A DNA stretch of 64,000 nucleotides, from the NCBI GenBank assembly GCA_045119035.1, contig JBGVCU010000057.1, positions 62,001 through 126,000 on the forward strand, in the 5' to 3' direction. The stretch comes from CAYVQA01 sp045119035. GTDB taxonomy: Bacteria; Bacillota_I; Bacilli_A; ML615J-28; CAG-313. The notes below the pieces were generated by a model. It searched no databases and was not told the DNA's origin. It saw only the letters and a list, made by a program, of their open reading frames with translations. Of this stretch, positions 9,901 through 17,822 are shown piece by piece. The first letter of the stretch is position 1; each line of letters starts with the position of its first letter. Both the position numbers and the translations under genes were made by a program.

Positions 9901-10726
9901 TGGATTTATCGCCGGTGATCAAGAAGGTGCAACTGGTGTTGTTGAATTTGTTGAAATGACTTTAGCTAATGTTCAAAATTCAAATAACGAATTTGCTGGT
10001 GCGTTCAAAGATTGTGGTGATGGTGTTTATACTGTAACTGCTAACGAAAATGGTGCTGTTGTTGCATACAACAAAACTGGACAAGAATGGGCTGCAATGT
10101 ATGTTGATTTAGTTCCTGTAACTACTGCTGATCATGAATTAAAATTAGTTGTTAAAGGTGAAGCTGGTGTTCAAATTTTAGTTAAATTAAATAACTCAAT
10201 TGAAACTTGGTATACAATGACTGGTGCAGATGATACATTCGTTGTTACTAATGTTCCTGCTGTATTATCTCAAGTACATATCTTCATCGCTGGTGGAGTT
10301 GCAACTGCTAGTGGATCAATTAACTTAAGTATTGTTACTAATGAAAAAGAAGTTGACACTACTCCAGTTACTTACTCAATCGTTGATAACGGTCAAAGTG
10401 TTTATACATTTGAAGGTGATATCAATAGCGGTAATGTAGTTGTATCATATGTTAAAAATGATGCATATAATGCTGCAAAAATCGTTCCTAGTAAAGCTGT
10501 TCAAGTAACTTCAATCAAAGTTGTTGTAAAAGGTGAAGGTGAATTAATTGTTAAACCTAACGACAATTGGCAATATGAAAAGAACTTAGTATTAACTCAA
10601 GAAGGTACAGTTTATGAATGGACATTCGATACTCCTGTTGATTTAACAAACATTATGCTTATGGTTGCTCCAGGAAATGTTGAAGCTCAAGGTTCATTTA
10701 CAATTGTTTCTTTTGAAGCTAAATAA
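6950..10726 (+). CDS. Large lipoprotein of about nine carbohydrate-binding-like repeats
   Basis: A 1258-residue lipoprotein. The ATG at 6950 is chosen because AAGGAGG sits 11 bases upstream and a signal peptide with lipobox LVAC follows; the frame is open further upstream but through the operator region. After a Pro/Glu-rich linker come about nine degenerate repeats of 100-140 residues. Each starts with a (F)DxxxxW-type strand, continues with a W/aromatic strand and a central VKPNDNGAYEKW-like block (clearest in repeats 4-7 and 9), and ends in a (I/V)xxFxxPG strand. This pattern resembles all-beta carbohydrate-binding modules of the CBM4/11/30 fold. No catalytic domain is present. With LacI/cre control and glucan enzymes on both sides, a role in binding beta-glucan at the cell surface is likely but inferred. 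Confidence 0.8.
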   Translation: MKKLTKFFALLLAVLGLVSLVACGEEKPEPQPKPEPVLPYNALGSFHDGGDAIYGFVSNSAEELSFVYDKADEAYAWANIYTEIDANASLKSYKKLVITAHGSGTMLLKLECIDGTPAKEVSINIQASSTTYDWNLMNDADFLDSVTKIVIFAAPGKAEGVGEIHITKLAFEEEIAGQSGNFIIQTGYNDIPSNVNEYNGKDEIFDFNAKWENVNDECYEIEQDEETKEVSVKYNKTAGMEWSCMASNVKGNFAKFKYVVLVMKGTEGNSVLIKAEGQGVAKEVNCTLDGSVQTFVLDISTYTDALKSAIAKIVLFGHPGGEGKGNFTIYQAYMTEEAPIEVEETIVNEYDGVSETFDISNHWYDGGDGVYTTSKVNDGVKVDYAKTAEWQFVRAYVRNVSESFNWVVVEVTGEAGATLMLKAANGVEKTFELTGGKDQLVLDISGLENKAGLSEFIMFGHPGSKANGSFVIHSAYYAVEVEGVELPSVNEYTQYQEEFDINKYWADNNTGTYTVDGTTISWNKPAGTEWTTFKTEIKGLTNEFGYLYLEVRGTLGQQILVKPNDNGAYEKWIDLAEEAKGYYIAIPEGMTVLHIFGAAGLANLQGEVEILAAKLVRSTNVSEDATSVNLMDAFYATADPVYAISANKIEYDKANFSWAFFKASFVGATDGFTQVRFTIKGEAGVQLLVKPNDNGAYEQWVDLTGAEQTVVLNNLPENLTSFLVFVAPGVENISGTIEVSEFVAEKGVQVDGEALDVVYEDKSDNGFYTITEGATGTVVDYNITSGGWFYFLMTPSQGAIEDVEKVSFVLDGHIQILIKPNDDGALEQWVTLDGEQLVEVAINGTLTKILIFVNPNNVCQGTLTVKQLNHTVSAATENIYINGNTFDVNHFWASGDQGEYTFTEEGTKTVVNYHTTGAWKFFSNPISGVTNQFNHLKVTLVSDKDVLVTLKPNDNGAYEKHIHLVAGEQVTYYLPIPENMTKIVGFIAGDQEGATGVVEFVEMTLANVQNSNNEFAGAFKDCGDGVYTVTANENGAVVAYNKTGQEWAAMYVDLVPVTTADHELKLVVKGEAGVQILVKLNNSIETWYTMTGADDTFVVTNVPAVLSQVHIFIAGGVATASGSINLSIVTNEKEVDTTPVTYSIVDNGQSVYTFEGDINSGNVVVSYVKNDAYNAAKIVPSKAVQVTSIKVVVKGEGELIVKPNDNWQYEKNLVLTQEGTVYEWTFDTPVDLTNIMLMVAPGNVEAQGSFTIVSFEAK
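7067..10723 (+). repeat. Nine degenerate beta-sandwich repeat units
   Basis: Units begin near residues 40, 200, 345, 505, 650, 780, 905, 1040 and 1155 of the lipoprotein. The block around VKPNDNGAYE is nearly invariant in units 4, 5 and 7 and recognisable in 6 and 9. Units 1-3 are more divergent, suggesting stepwise internal duplication. Confidence 0.7.
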
Positions 10727-10740
10727 TTAAAATTATAATT

Positions 10741-10776
10741 AATATGTGCACAAAATTTTTGTGCACATATTTTATT
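10741..10776 (+). terminator. Rho-independent terminator
   Basis: A 15-bp inverted repeat (10741-10755 with 10757-10771) around a single T, built on GTGCAC cores and followed by T-rich sequence. It separates the repeat lipoprotein from the GH144-LacI unit. Confidence 0.75.
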
Positions 10777-10809
10777 TATTTTTCATTTAATTAAACATAA
10801 AATAAAAGT

Positions 10810-10846
10810 TTAAATCGTTTACATATATATAAAAATATGGTATAAT
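10810..10846 (+). promoter_or_regulatory. Promoter with LacI/cre-like operator for GH144-lacI unit
   Basis: TTTACA (10818-10823), a 17-bp spacer and TATAAT (10841-10846). TTAAATCGTTTACA (10810-10823) covers the -35 and matches the cre/LacI consensus at 13 of 14 positions. This suggests autoregulation by the LacI protein encoded downstream. Confidence 0.7.
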
Positions 10847-10880
10847 AATAAGAGTATGTTTATAGAAATAGGTGATTATT

Positions 10881-12137
10881 ATGATCGATAAATTATTGCA
10901 AGAAGAAGCTTACTTATCATATAAATTTTTAATTGATAATACTAATTTTGAAGAAAATCATCCTGGTGCTGGTTTAACAATTGATAGATCATCAAGAGAT
11001 GATATGGCTACAATTGCTGCTAGTGGATTTATGCTATCAGGACTTGTTATTGGTGTAGAACGTGGTTGGGATACATATGAAACTAACTTACAAAGAGCAT
11101 ATGTTACACTTAAAAACTTTAACGATAACATTCCAAACTTCTTAGGTATGTTTGTACATTACGCAGATCCAAAAACAGGAAAAAGATATAAAAAATGTGA
11201 ATACTCAACAATTGATACTGCACTATTTTTAAATGGTATGATTACAGTTGACTCTTATTTTAAAGAGGAAAAAATCCATGAGCTAGTGTTAAGTATCTAT
11301 GGAAGAATTGATTGGAACATTTTTACTTTTAAACGTAGAGGTCACTTACAATTTAGAATGGCTTACAACGATATTACTGGTGGAGATTACCTTGATAAAA
11401 ATGAACATGGTTGGATTTATCATTGGAGTATGATTGCTGAACAACTATCTATGTATTTACTTGCAGCAGGATCAAAAGATATTACTAATGATGATGCTTT
11501 AAGACTATTTATGGGGTTTGATAGATATTCAGGTGGATACAATGGGCATAACTATTTATATTCACCAATGGGGTCTTTATTTGTTTATCAATATTCTCAT
11601 GCATGGTTTGATTTTAATAAATATTTAGATACAAAAGGATTTGACTGGTATAAAAATACTCAAGAAGCAATTGTTGCCAATTATGAATATTGTCGTGACA
11701 ATCAACACCGTTTTAAAACATTTAAAGATGCTTGGGGGCTTTCAGCTTGCGATGGACCTAAAGGATATGTATCATATGGTCATCCACCTTTTGGTTGGGA
11801 AGATGAATTAAATCACCCAGATTTAATTGAAAGAACTGATGGAACTATTGCTATATATTCGTTACTATCTTCTTTACCATTTCATCCTGAACTAGTAAAA
11901 AATACAGTCAAAAATATATATGAAAAATATCCAACATTATTCAGAGAATATGGATTTGTTGATAGTTTCAATAATGAAAATGGATTATGGGTTGGGGAAG
12001 ATTATCTAGGTATTGATAAAGGTATTACTTTACTTATGATAGATAACTATTACCATGGTACAACTTGGAAATATTACGTTGAAAATGAAATTATTAAGAG
12101 GGGACTACAAAAACTTCAGTTTCAAAGAAAGGAGTAA
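10881..12137 (+). CDS. GH144-type (PF10091 glucoamylase-like) cytoplasmic glycosidase
   Basis: A 418-residue protein without signal peptide, hence cytoplasmic. ATG 10881 is preferred over GTG 10872 because AGGTG at 10870 is properly spaced from it. The (alpha/alpha)6-type sequence carries the PF10091 hallmarks SACDGPKGYVSYGHPP, a DGTIAIYSLLSSLPFHPEL block, and the end segment WVGEDYLGIDKG. Characterised members of family GH144 are endo-beta-1,2-glucanases that release sophoro-oligosaccharides. The locus also holds a beta-1,2-oligoglucan phosphorylase, which supports beta-1,2-glucan as substrate here. A lipoprotein paralog is encoded at 25967. A cytoplasmic member would act on imported oligosaccharides or could have another exo-activity. 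It is co-transcribed with the LacI gene 3 bases downstream. Confidence 0.75.
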   Translation: MIDKLLQEEAYLSYKFLIDNTNFEENHPGAGLTIDRSSRDDMATIAASGFMLSGLVIGVERGWDTYETNLQRAYVTLKNFNDNIPNFLGMFVHYADPKTGKRYKKCEYSTIDTALFLNGMITVDSYFKEEKIHELVLSIYGRIDWNIFTFKRRGHLQFRMAYNDITGGDYLDKNEHGWIYHWSMIAEQLSMYLLAAGSKDITNDDALRLFMGFDRYSGGYNGHNYLYSPMGSLFVYQYSHAWFDFNKYLDTKGFDWYKNTQEAIVANYEYCRDNQHRFKTFKDAWGLSACDGPKGYVSYGHPPFGWEDELNHPDLIERTDGTIAIYSLLSSLPFHPELVKNTVKNIYEKYPTLFREYGFVDSFNNENGLWVGEDYLGIDKGITLLMIDNYYHGTTWKYYVENEIIKRGLQKLQFQRKE

Positions 12138-12140
12138 TAA

Positions 12141-13109
12141 GTGGTTACAATAAAAGATGTTGCAAAAGCTGCAGGAGTTTCTATTGCTACTGTATCATAT
12201 GTATTAAACAATGATCCAAGAATAAAAAAAGAAACTGCTGAGAAAGTTTTGAAAGTTAGCAATGAGTTAAATTATGTTGCTAATGGCTCTGCAAAAATTT
12301 TAAAAACAAAAACAACAAACATTGTATTAACGGTTATTCCTGAATTTGGAGGTCCAGTTCATGCGGAAATAATCGCTAATATTCATAAAACATTAAAAGA
12401 GCGAAATTATCAAATGTTAGTATGTGCTGGAGATATTGCTGAAGATATTTTATCTAGACAACTAACTGATGGAGTAATTGTATTAGATCCAAAAGTTAAT
12501 CCTGAAATATTAAAAAAACTTGCTAAAACAAAAATAAAAGTTTTAGATACAAGAAAAATTTATAATTCAGACGATAATGTATATGTAAACCGTATAGATA
12601 GTTTTACTCCTTCAAAAGAACTTACAAAAATTGTTATTAATGAAGGATATAAAAAAATTGGTTTCATGCATGGTAATTTAGAATCTCCAGATAACATCAA
12701 AAGATTTAACGGATTTAGTGAAGCCTTAGAAGAATCAAATATTACTCCGAATTGTATTTTGTATGGTAATTTTACTGAGGATGATGGATATAAGGCAATT
12801 AAAGAATATGTAGAAAACGGGAATATCTTACCTGAAGTATTATTCTGCTCAAATGATGAAATGGCAATAGGTGTTATTAATTATTTGAAAAATGCTGGAT
12901 ATAATTTGCCTAAAGATATAAAAATAATTGGATTTGATAATATTAAAGCTGGTTTATATACTAATCCAACTCTTTCTACAATTGATATTAACTCAGTTGA
13001 TTGGGCGAGAAATCTTGCTAATATTATGATTGATTTAATTGAAAATAAAGATATAAATCTTAATAAATATATTCTAAAATATAAAATAATTAGAAGAGAA
13101 TCTTTCTAA
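12141..13109 (+). CDS. LacI-family transcriptional repressor
   Basis: A 322-residue regulator starting at GTG 12141, with its AAGGAG overlapping the end of the upstream gene. The N-terminal helix-turn-helix TIKDVAKAAGVSIATVSYVL and the hinge ending in SAKILKTKTTN are classical LacI. A periplasmic-binding-protein-like effector domain follows (about residues 58-322, with blocks GFMHGNL, CSNDEMAIG and IIGFDN). It probably binds the AAACGTTT-centred operators found here at 6863, 6914, 10810, 13179 and 13259, and is released by an imported glucan oligosaccharide. Regulator, operators and glucan genes lie together, but the effector is not known. It is the second gene of the unit that starts at the 10818 promoter. 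Confidence 0.93.
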   Translation: MVTIKDVAKAAGVSIATVSYVLNNDPRIKKETAEKVLKVSNELNYVANGSAKILKTKTTNIVLTVIPEFGGPVHAEIIANIHKTLKERNYQMLVCAGDIAEDILSRQLTDGVIVLDPKVNPEILKKLAKTKIKVLDTRKIYNSDDNVYVNRIDSFTPSKELTKIVINEGYKKIGFMHGNLESPDNIKRFNGFSEALEESNITPNCILYGNFTEDDGYKAIKEYVENGNILPEVLFCSNDEMAIGVINYLKNAGYNLPKDIKIIGFDNIKAGLYTNPTLSTIDINSVDWARNLANIMIDLIENKDINLNKYILKYKIIRRESF

Positions 13110-13140
13110 AAGAGACACAGTAAAAATGTGTTTCTTTTTT
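13110..13140 (+). terminator. Rho-independent terminator after lacI
   Basis: A stem AGAGACACA/TGTGTTTCT with one G-T pair and a short A-rich loop, followed by six Ts. Confidence 0.7.
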
Positions 13141-13178
13141 GTTTTCCGTAAAAATGTTACATATATATTTATATATAT

Positions 13179-13216
13179 GTAAAACGTTTGCATTTTCATC
13201 CAAAAAAGTGTATAAT
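13179..13216 (+). promoter_or_regulatory. Promoter of the glucan uptake operon with overlapping operator
   Basis: TTGCAT (13188-13193), a 17-bp spacer and TATAAT (13211-13216). AAAACGTTTGCA overlaps the -35, identical to the site at the 6872 promoter. Together with the palindrome at 13259 this gives a two-site repression layout. Confidence 0.8.
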
Positions 13217-13258
13217 TATATACGTAAAAAGAGACGTAAATAAAAATGACGATTGAAT

Positions 13259-13272
13259 TTGAAACGTTTCAA
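13259..13272 (+). promoter_or_regulatory. Perfect LacI operator palindrome
   Basis: TTGAAACGTTTCAA is a perfect 14-bp palindrome in the leader between promoter and ribosome binding site. It is the best candidate for the primary operator of the LacI protein encoded at 12141. Confidence 0.8.
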
Positions 13273-13287
13273 AATAGGAGGACAAAA

Positions 13288-14739
13288 ATGAAAAAAATTA
13301 TGCTATTTTTAGCTACTGCAATTTTAACTTTCGTTTTAGTTAGTTGTGGTAATCCAGGCGATACTCCAGGTACTGGTGATGGAGAAAAAGATATCGTATT
13401 AACTTACGCTGCATGGAACTTAGGATCTGCTGATTCTGACACTCCAAATATGGAAAGATTAATGTTAGAAGAATTTGAAAAAGCACATCCTGGTATTAAA
13501 GTAGAAGTTGTTGAACGTCCAAAAGTTCCCGGAACTGATGGAGATCAAGCATGGAATGAATTCTTAGGAGCAAAAGCTTCTGTAGGACAATTACCAGACG
13601 TATTCATGGCTGATAACATTCCTTACTATGTAATCAATGACTGGGCTTATAATTTATCAACAATTGCTAATGCAGATGCTGAATATAAAAATATTTCAAC
13701 TGATATTACAGGAGCTGCAACATATGAAGGTAAAGTAATGGCATTACCAAGCGCTGTTCACTATATGGGTTATGTAGTTAACAAATCTTTATATGAAACT
13801 AAAAACTTAGATGCTCCAACTGTTGAATCAACTATGGAAGAAGTTTTAAGTTTAACTAAACAAGCTGCTGACCATGGTAGTACAACTCAACAAGGTGTTG
13901 TTGGATTCGAAGGTATTGAACATATTTTACACTGGTATCCAGCTCAATTAAATGAAGATTATGGATGGTTTACATTTGATGGTGAAAAATTTAATTTAGA
14001 TAGTGCTGAATTCCAAACAGCAGTAGAATTATATCGTGAATTAAAACAATCTCCTGACTATGTATTAGAAGCATTACAATATGTTTCTGATCAAGAAGGA
14101 TCAAATGTTGTTTTAGAACAAATTTTCCCTAATTTAGATTACTTTAACAGTAATGCAATTTTATGTAAATGGTTCTATACATATGATTTTGGTTGGATGC
14201 AACAAAAAATTGACAGCGGTGAATACTATTGGGATTTAGATTTCATTGGTACTCCAGTTGTTAACGGTGTTAAAAAAGTTCCATCAGTAATTGACTTCTT
14301 AACAATCGCAAAGACTAGTGAACATCCTCAAGAAGCTTATGAACTTGCAAAATGGATGGGATTTGGAAAAGAAGGTTACTTAAAGAGAATAGAATTATCA
14401 AACGAAGTTGAAGGTATTTCATTAGTAAACTTTGCACCAATTCAAAATGATGCAGATTTAATGGATGAATATTTCGGTATCTACCCATCATTCACAGGAT
14501 TAAGATCAATTATCGAAGCAGGTAACTTTGTAGTTGAACCTCCAAAATTCCAAGTTGGATATGATAAAGTTCGTTATAACGGAAATTATAATGAAGACAA
14601 CAAAATGGGTGATATTATTAACCAATTAATGGGTGGAGAAGTGTTAATCGCTGATATCAAAGATGCACTTAACGGTAGAGCAAACGCTATCTATCAAGCA
14701 GAATATGCAACTTTCTACTCTGAATTAGAAAAAAGATAA
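13288..14739 (+). CDS. Sugar ABC transporter substrate-binding lipoprotein
   Basis: A 483-residue extracellular solute-binding protein of family 1. ATG 13288 follows AGGAGG and begins a signal peptide with lipobox LVSC; the frame upstream runs through the operator and is not used. Typical family blocks include KDIVLTYAAWNLGS with the ensuing ERLMLEEFEKAHPGIKVEVVE, DVFMADNIPYYVIND, GKVMALPSAVHYMGYVVNKS and a C-terminal WMGFGKEG segment. As the first gene after the LacI-controlled promoter, it is the likely high-affinity receptor for the oligosaccharide handled by the operon. By analogy with the Listeria innocua cluster around its 1,2-beta-oligoglucan phosphorylase, the ligand could be sophoro-oligosaccharides; this is inference. 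A hairpin separates it from the permease part. Confidence 0.9.
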   Translation: MKKIMLFLATAILTFVLVSCGNPGDTPGTGDGEKDIVLTYAAWNLGSADSDTPNMERLMLEEFEKAHPGIKVEVVERPKVPGTDGDQAWNEFLGAKASVGQLPDVFMADNIPYYVINDWAYNLSTIANADAEYKNISTDITGAATYEGKVMALPSAVHYMGYVVNKSLYETKNLDAPTVESTMEEVLSLTKQAADHGSTTQQGVVGFEGIEHILHWYPAQLNEDYGWFTFDGEKFNLDSAEFQTAVELYRELKQSPDYVLEALQYVSDQEGSNVVLEQIFPNLDYFNSNAILCKWFYTYDFGWMQQKIDSGEYYWDLDFIGTPVVNGVKKVPSVIDFLTIAKTSEHPQEAYELAKWMGFGKEGYLKRIELSNEVEGISLVNFAPIQNDADLMDEYFGIYPSFTGLRSIIEAGNFVVEPPKFQVGYDKVRYNGNYNEDNKMGDIINQLMGGEVLIADIKDALNGRANAIYQAEYATFYSELEKR

Positions 14740-14753
14740 TTTATAAATAATTT

Positions 14754-14797
14754 AAGTACCAAAATACAAATAGTCTGTATTTTGGTACTTTGTTTTT
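14754..14797 (+). terminator. Intercistronic hairpin / attenuator after the binding-protein gene
   Basis: A perfect 15-bp stem (14754-14768 with 14776-14790) followed by TGTTTTT lies between the binding-protein gene and the rest of the operon. In similar operons a partial terminator or mRNA-stabilising hairpin here makes the binding protein more abundant than the permeases. No new promoter is evident before 14817. Confidence 0.7.
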
Positions 14798-14816
14798 AAT
14801 AATAAAGGAGCAAACA

Positions 14817-17800
14817 ATGAAAAGAAAAATTTGGATTATTGTTATAGCGGTTGTTATTTTAGCAGTTATCGTATTTGCAATTACTGGTTCAAAAACAGAT
14901 GCTCCAAATATTAACTTAGATAATACTGAGTTAGATTTGACTTTTTCTGCAACAGATGAATCATATTTAAAATACAAAGAAGATAATAAAAATTTACCAA
15001 TCGCAAATCAAGAATTTATTATTTTTCCAGAAGATTTAACTAGTTCAGAAGTAGAGTTTAATTCAACTAATGTTGAAAATCATCCTGAACTTAAAGAAGT
15101 ATTCCACTGGGAAAAGAATTCTACATCCACAATTTCATTTGTTTTAGATGATAATAATGTTGAAACACATTTAGCTAAAAAACTATATGTTATTGAAATT
15201 GAATACTATTCTTTAGTAGATTCAATTATTGATATTGAATTTGGATTAGAAATAAATGGAAAAACTCCATTCTTTGAAGCTTCTCAAATCAACTTAACAA
15301 CTCTATGGAAAATGAGTGGAGAAGTAAGTGTTGACCGTTATGGTAATGATGTTAATATGTCTCAAGATGTATATAGATCATGGCAAACAGCTGTACTTCA
15401 AGATTCAACTAGACTTGCTAAAGAAGGATTAATTTTTGCTTTAGAAGAAGGAGATGAAATCTCTTTAACAAAAATTAATGGAGAAGTAAAAATTGGTAGA
15501 ATTATTGTGAGACCAATTGAAAAACATGTTTCATATGAACAATATATTGGAAATAACACAGTTAAAAATACTGAAGCTATTAGATATGAAGCAGAACAAA
15601 TGCTTAATAAAAGCAACACAACAATCAATATGAGTACAAGTAGAGAAGTTGGTGTTGAACCATTTGATGTTAAAAATTTAAGACTTAATATCATTGGTGA
15701 AGGTTCATGGGGATCTTCAGGAGAATTTATTACTTGGGAAGTAGAAGTGCCTGAGGATGGTTATTATAACCTTGCGTTTAAAGTAAAACAATCAACTGAA
15801 AACACAACATCATATCGTACATTATATGTAAATGGAGAAATTCCATTTGAAGAAGCAAAACATTTACCATTCTCATATACATCTGAATGGACAAACGTAC
15901 CTATTCAAGGAATTGATGGTACTAAATATGCTATTAAATTAAATGCAGGAAAAAATGAAATTAGATTAGAAGTTGATAGTACATTATATCATTCTATTTC
16001 TGAGAAATTAAGCTCAATTACTGCTGAAATGAATGAAATGGGTCTAGATATTACTAAATATACAAACGGTAATACATCAAAAGGTATTGACTGGGATATT
16101 GAAGAAAACTTCCCTGATATGAAACCTAAAATTCAAAAATGGGTTACTGAATTAAATTTAGTAATTGATACTTATAGAAAAATTTCAGGATTTAATAAAA
16201 CTACAACATTATCACAAGATTTAGGTACAGCAGTACAAAAATTAGAAAAAATCATTGCTGATATTGAAGAATTGCCAAGAAGACTTTCACTTTTATCAGA
16301 AGGTTCTTCATGTGCTGCCCAACTTGTTGCAGGACAAATGGATTCGGTTTTAACTCAAGGATTAGTTGTTGATAGTTTCTATATTTACTCAAATGAAGAA
16401 GATTTACCTAAACCAACAGGAAACTTTATTCGTTCATTATGGGTAGGAATTCAAAGATTCTTTATTTCATTTTTTGATGATTCTTATAAGACAGATTCAT
16501 CAAATGATGATGAATTAATCGTTTGGGTTAATAGATCTAGACAATATGCGGATGTTATTCAAAAATTAGCTGATGCTGCAACTGCAAATGGTGAATTACC
16601 ATTCCAAGTTAAAGTATCTCTAATGAGTGATGATGGAAAATTAATTTTAGCAAACTCTGCAAACCAACAACCAGATGTAGCTTTAGGGGTTTCTGCTTGG
16701 ATTCCAAATGACTATGGTATGCGTGGTATGTTAACAGATTTAAGACAATTTGATGGATATTTAGATTTAATTAGTGAATTTAATCCTGAACAATTAGTTC
16801 CAATGACATATGATGATCATCTATACGGATTACCAGAAACAGAAAACTTCTATGTTTTATTCTATCGTACAGATACTTTAAATAAATTAGGTTTAACTAT
16901 TCCAAATACATGGGATGATGTAATCGATATGTTACCTGTTTTAAAACGTTATGATATGGATTTCTATATTCCACTTTCAAACGGATCATCATCAAAATCA
17001 TTTGATACAACTGCACCATTTATTTATCAATTTGAAGGTGAAGTATATTCATACAACAATAAAGGTATTTTAACTGGTGGTTTAGAAAATGAACAAACAA
17101 TTCAAGCTTTAGAATTTATTACAGATTTATACACTGAATATGGATTACCTTACCAAGTATCAAGCTTCTTTAATGAATTTAGATACAATAGAATTCCTAT
17201 TGGTATTGCTGATTTCTCAACATATTTAAATTTATTAAATGGTGCTCCAGAAATTCAAGGTTTATGGGATATTACTGTTGTTCCTGGAATTAAAGTAACA
17301 GATGGTTCTGGAAATTCTAGAGTTAACCGTTATATGCCTGGTGCTCAACAAGCCGGTGTAATTTTTGAAAAGAGCGAAAAACAACAAGAAGCATGGTATT
17401 TCTTAAGCTGGTGGATGAGTAAAGATACTCAATCTGAATATGCTAGTACAATGGTTAATACTTTAGGTAAGAGATATTTATGGAATACAGGTAATATGGA
17501 AGCATTCAAAGAACTTGCTTGGAATGAAGATCATAAAAAAGTCATTATGGAACAATGGACTCATTTAAAAGAAGTTTCAAGAATTCCTGGATATTACATT
17601 GTAGAACGTGAAATTTCTAACTCATGGAATAAAGTAGTTTATAACGATGAAAACTTAAGAAGCACACTTAGTGATGCTATGATTAAAATTACAAAAGAAA
17701 TAACTCGTAAAATGCAAGAATTTGGTTATGTTGATAGTAAAGGAAATGTAACAGATAAACAATATATAATTCCTTCAACAGAATCAATTAATAAATGGAA

Positions 17801-17822
17801 GGAGGGAAATAAAGATGAGTAG
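14817..17822 (+). CDS. Membrane-anchored CBM / solute-binding-protein fusion
   Basis: A 1001-residue protein starting at ATG 14817 behind AAAGGAG. Residues about 5-24 are a hydrophobic anchor without a lipobox Cys. An N-terminal beta-rich region is followed (about 250-395) by a CBM6/35-like jelly roll, with EAEQM, WEVEVPEDGYYNLAFKV and a YVNGEIPFEEA stretch. A helical linker comes next. The last 420 residues are an ABC solute-binding domain of family 1: PDVALGVSAWIPNDYG, YDDHLYGLPETENFYVLFYR, LNKLGLTIPNTWDDV, WYFLSWWMSKDTQ. This is about twice the usual size of a binding protein. It overlaps the next permease gene by 8 nt, so it probably serves that transporter, with the extra module holding the polymer near the permease. 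Confidence 0.8.
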   Translation: MKRKIWIIVIAVVILAVIVFAITGSKTDAPNINLDNTELDLTFSATDESYLKYKEDNKNLPIANQEFIIFPEDLTSSEVEFNSTNVENHPELKEVFHWEKNSTSTISFVLDDNNVETHLAKKLYVIEIEYYSLVDSIIDIEFGLEINGKTPFFEASQINLTTLWKMSGEVSVDRYGNDVNMSQDVYRSWQTAVLQDSTRLAKEGLIFALEEGDEISLTKINGEVKIGRIIVRPIEKHVSYEQYIGNNTVKNTEAIRYEAEQMLNKSNTTINMSTSREVGVEPFDVKNLRLNIIGEGSWGSSGEFITWEVEVPEDGYYNLAFKVKQSTENTTSYRTLYVNGEIPFEEAKHLPFSYTSEWTNVPIQGIDGTKYAIKLNAGKNEIRLEVDSTLYHSISEKLSSITAEMNEMGLDITKYTNGNTSKGIDWDIEENFPDMKPKIQKWVTELNLVIDTYRKISGFNKTTTLSQDLGTAVQKLEKIIADIEELPRRLSLLSEGSSCAAQLVAGQMDSVLTQGLVVDSFYIYSNEEDLPKPTGNFIRSLWVGIQRFFISFFDDSYKTDSSNDDELIVWVNRSRQYADVIQKLADAATANGELPFQVKVSLMSDDGKLILANSANQQPDVALGVSAWIPNDYGMRGMLTDLRQFDGYLDLISEFNPEQLVPMTYDDHLYGLPETENFYVLFYRTDTLNKLGLTIPNTWDDVIDMLPVLKRYDMDFYIPLSNGSSSKSFDTTAPFIYQFEGEVYSYNNKGILTGGLENEQTIQALEFITDLYTEYGLPYQVSSFFNEFRYNRIPIGIADFSTYLNLLNGAPEIQGLWDITVVPGIKVTDGSGNSRVNRYMPGAQQAGVIFEKSEKQQEAWYFLSWWMSKDTQSEYASTMVNTLGKRYLWNTGNMEAFKELAWNEDHKKVIMEQWTHLKEVSRIPGYYIVEREISNSWNKVVYNDENLRSTLSDAMIKITKEITRKMQEFGYVDSKGNVTDKQYIIPSTESINKWKEGNKDE

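Noticed and set aside
14741..14977. Minus-strand 78-residue ORF across the 14754 hairpin
   Set aside because: It overlaps the start of the 14817 gene, has no ribosome binding site and no recognisable domain.
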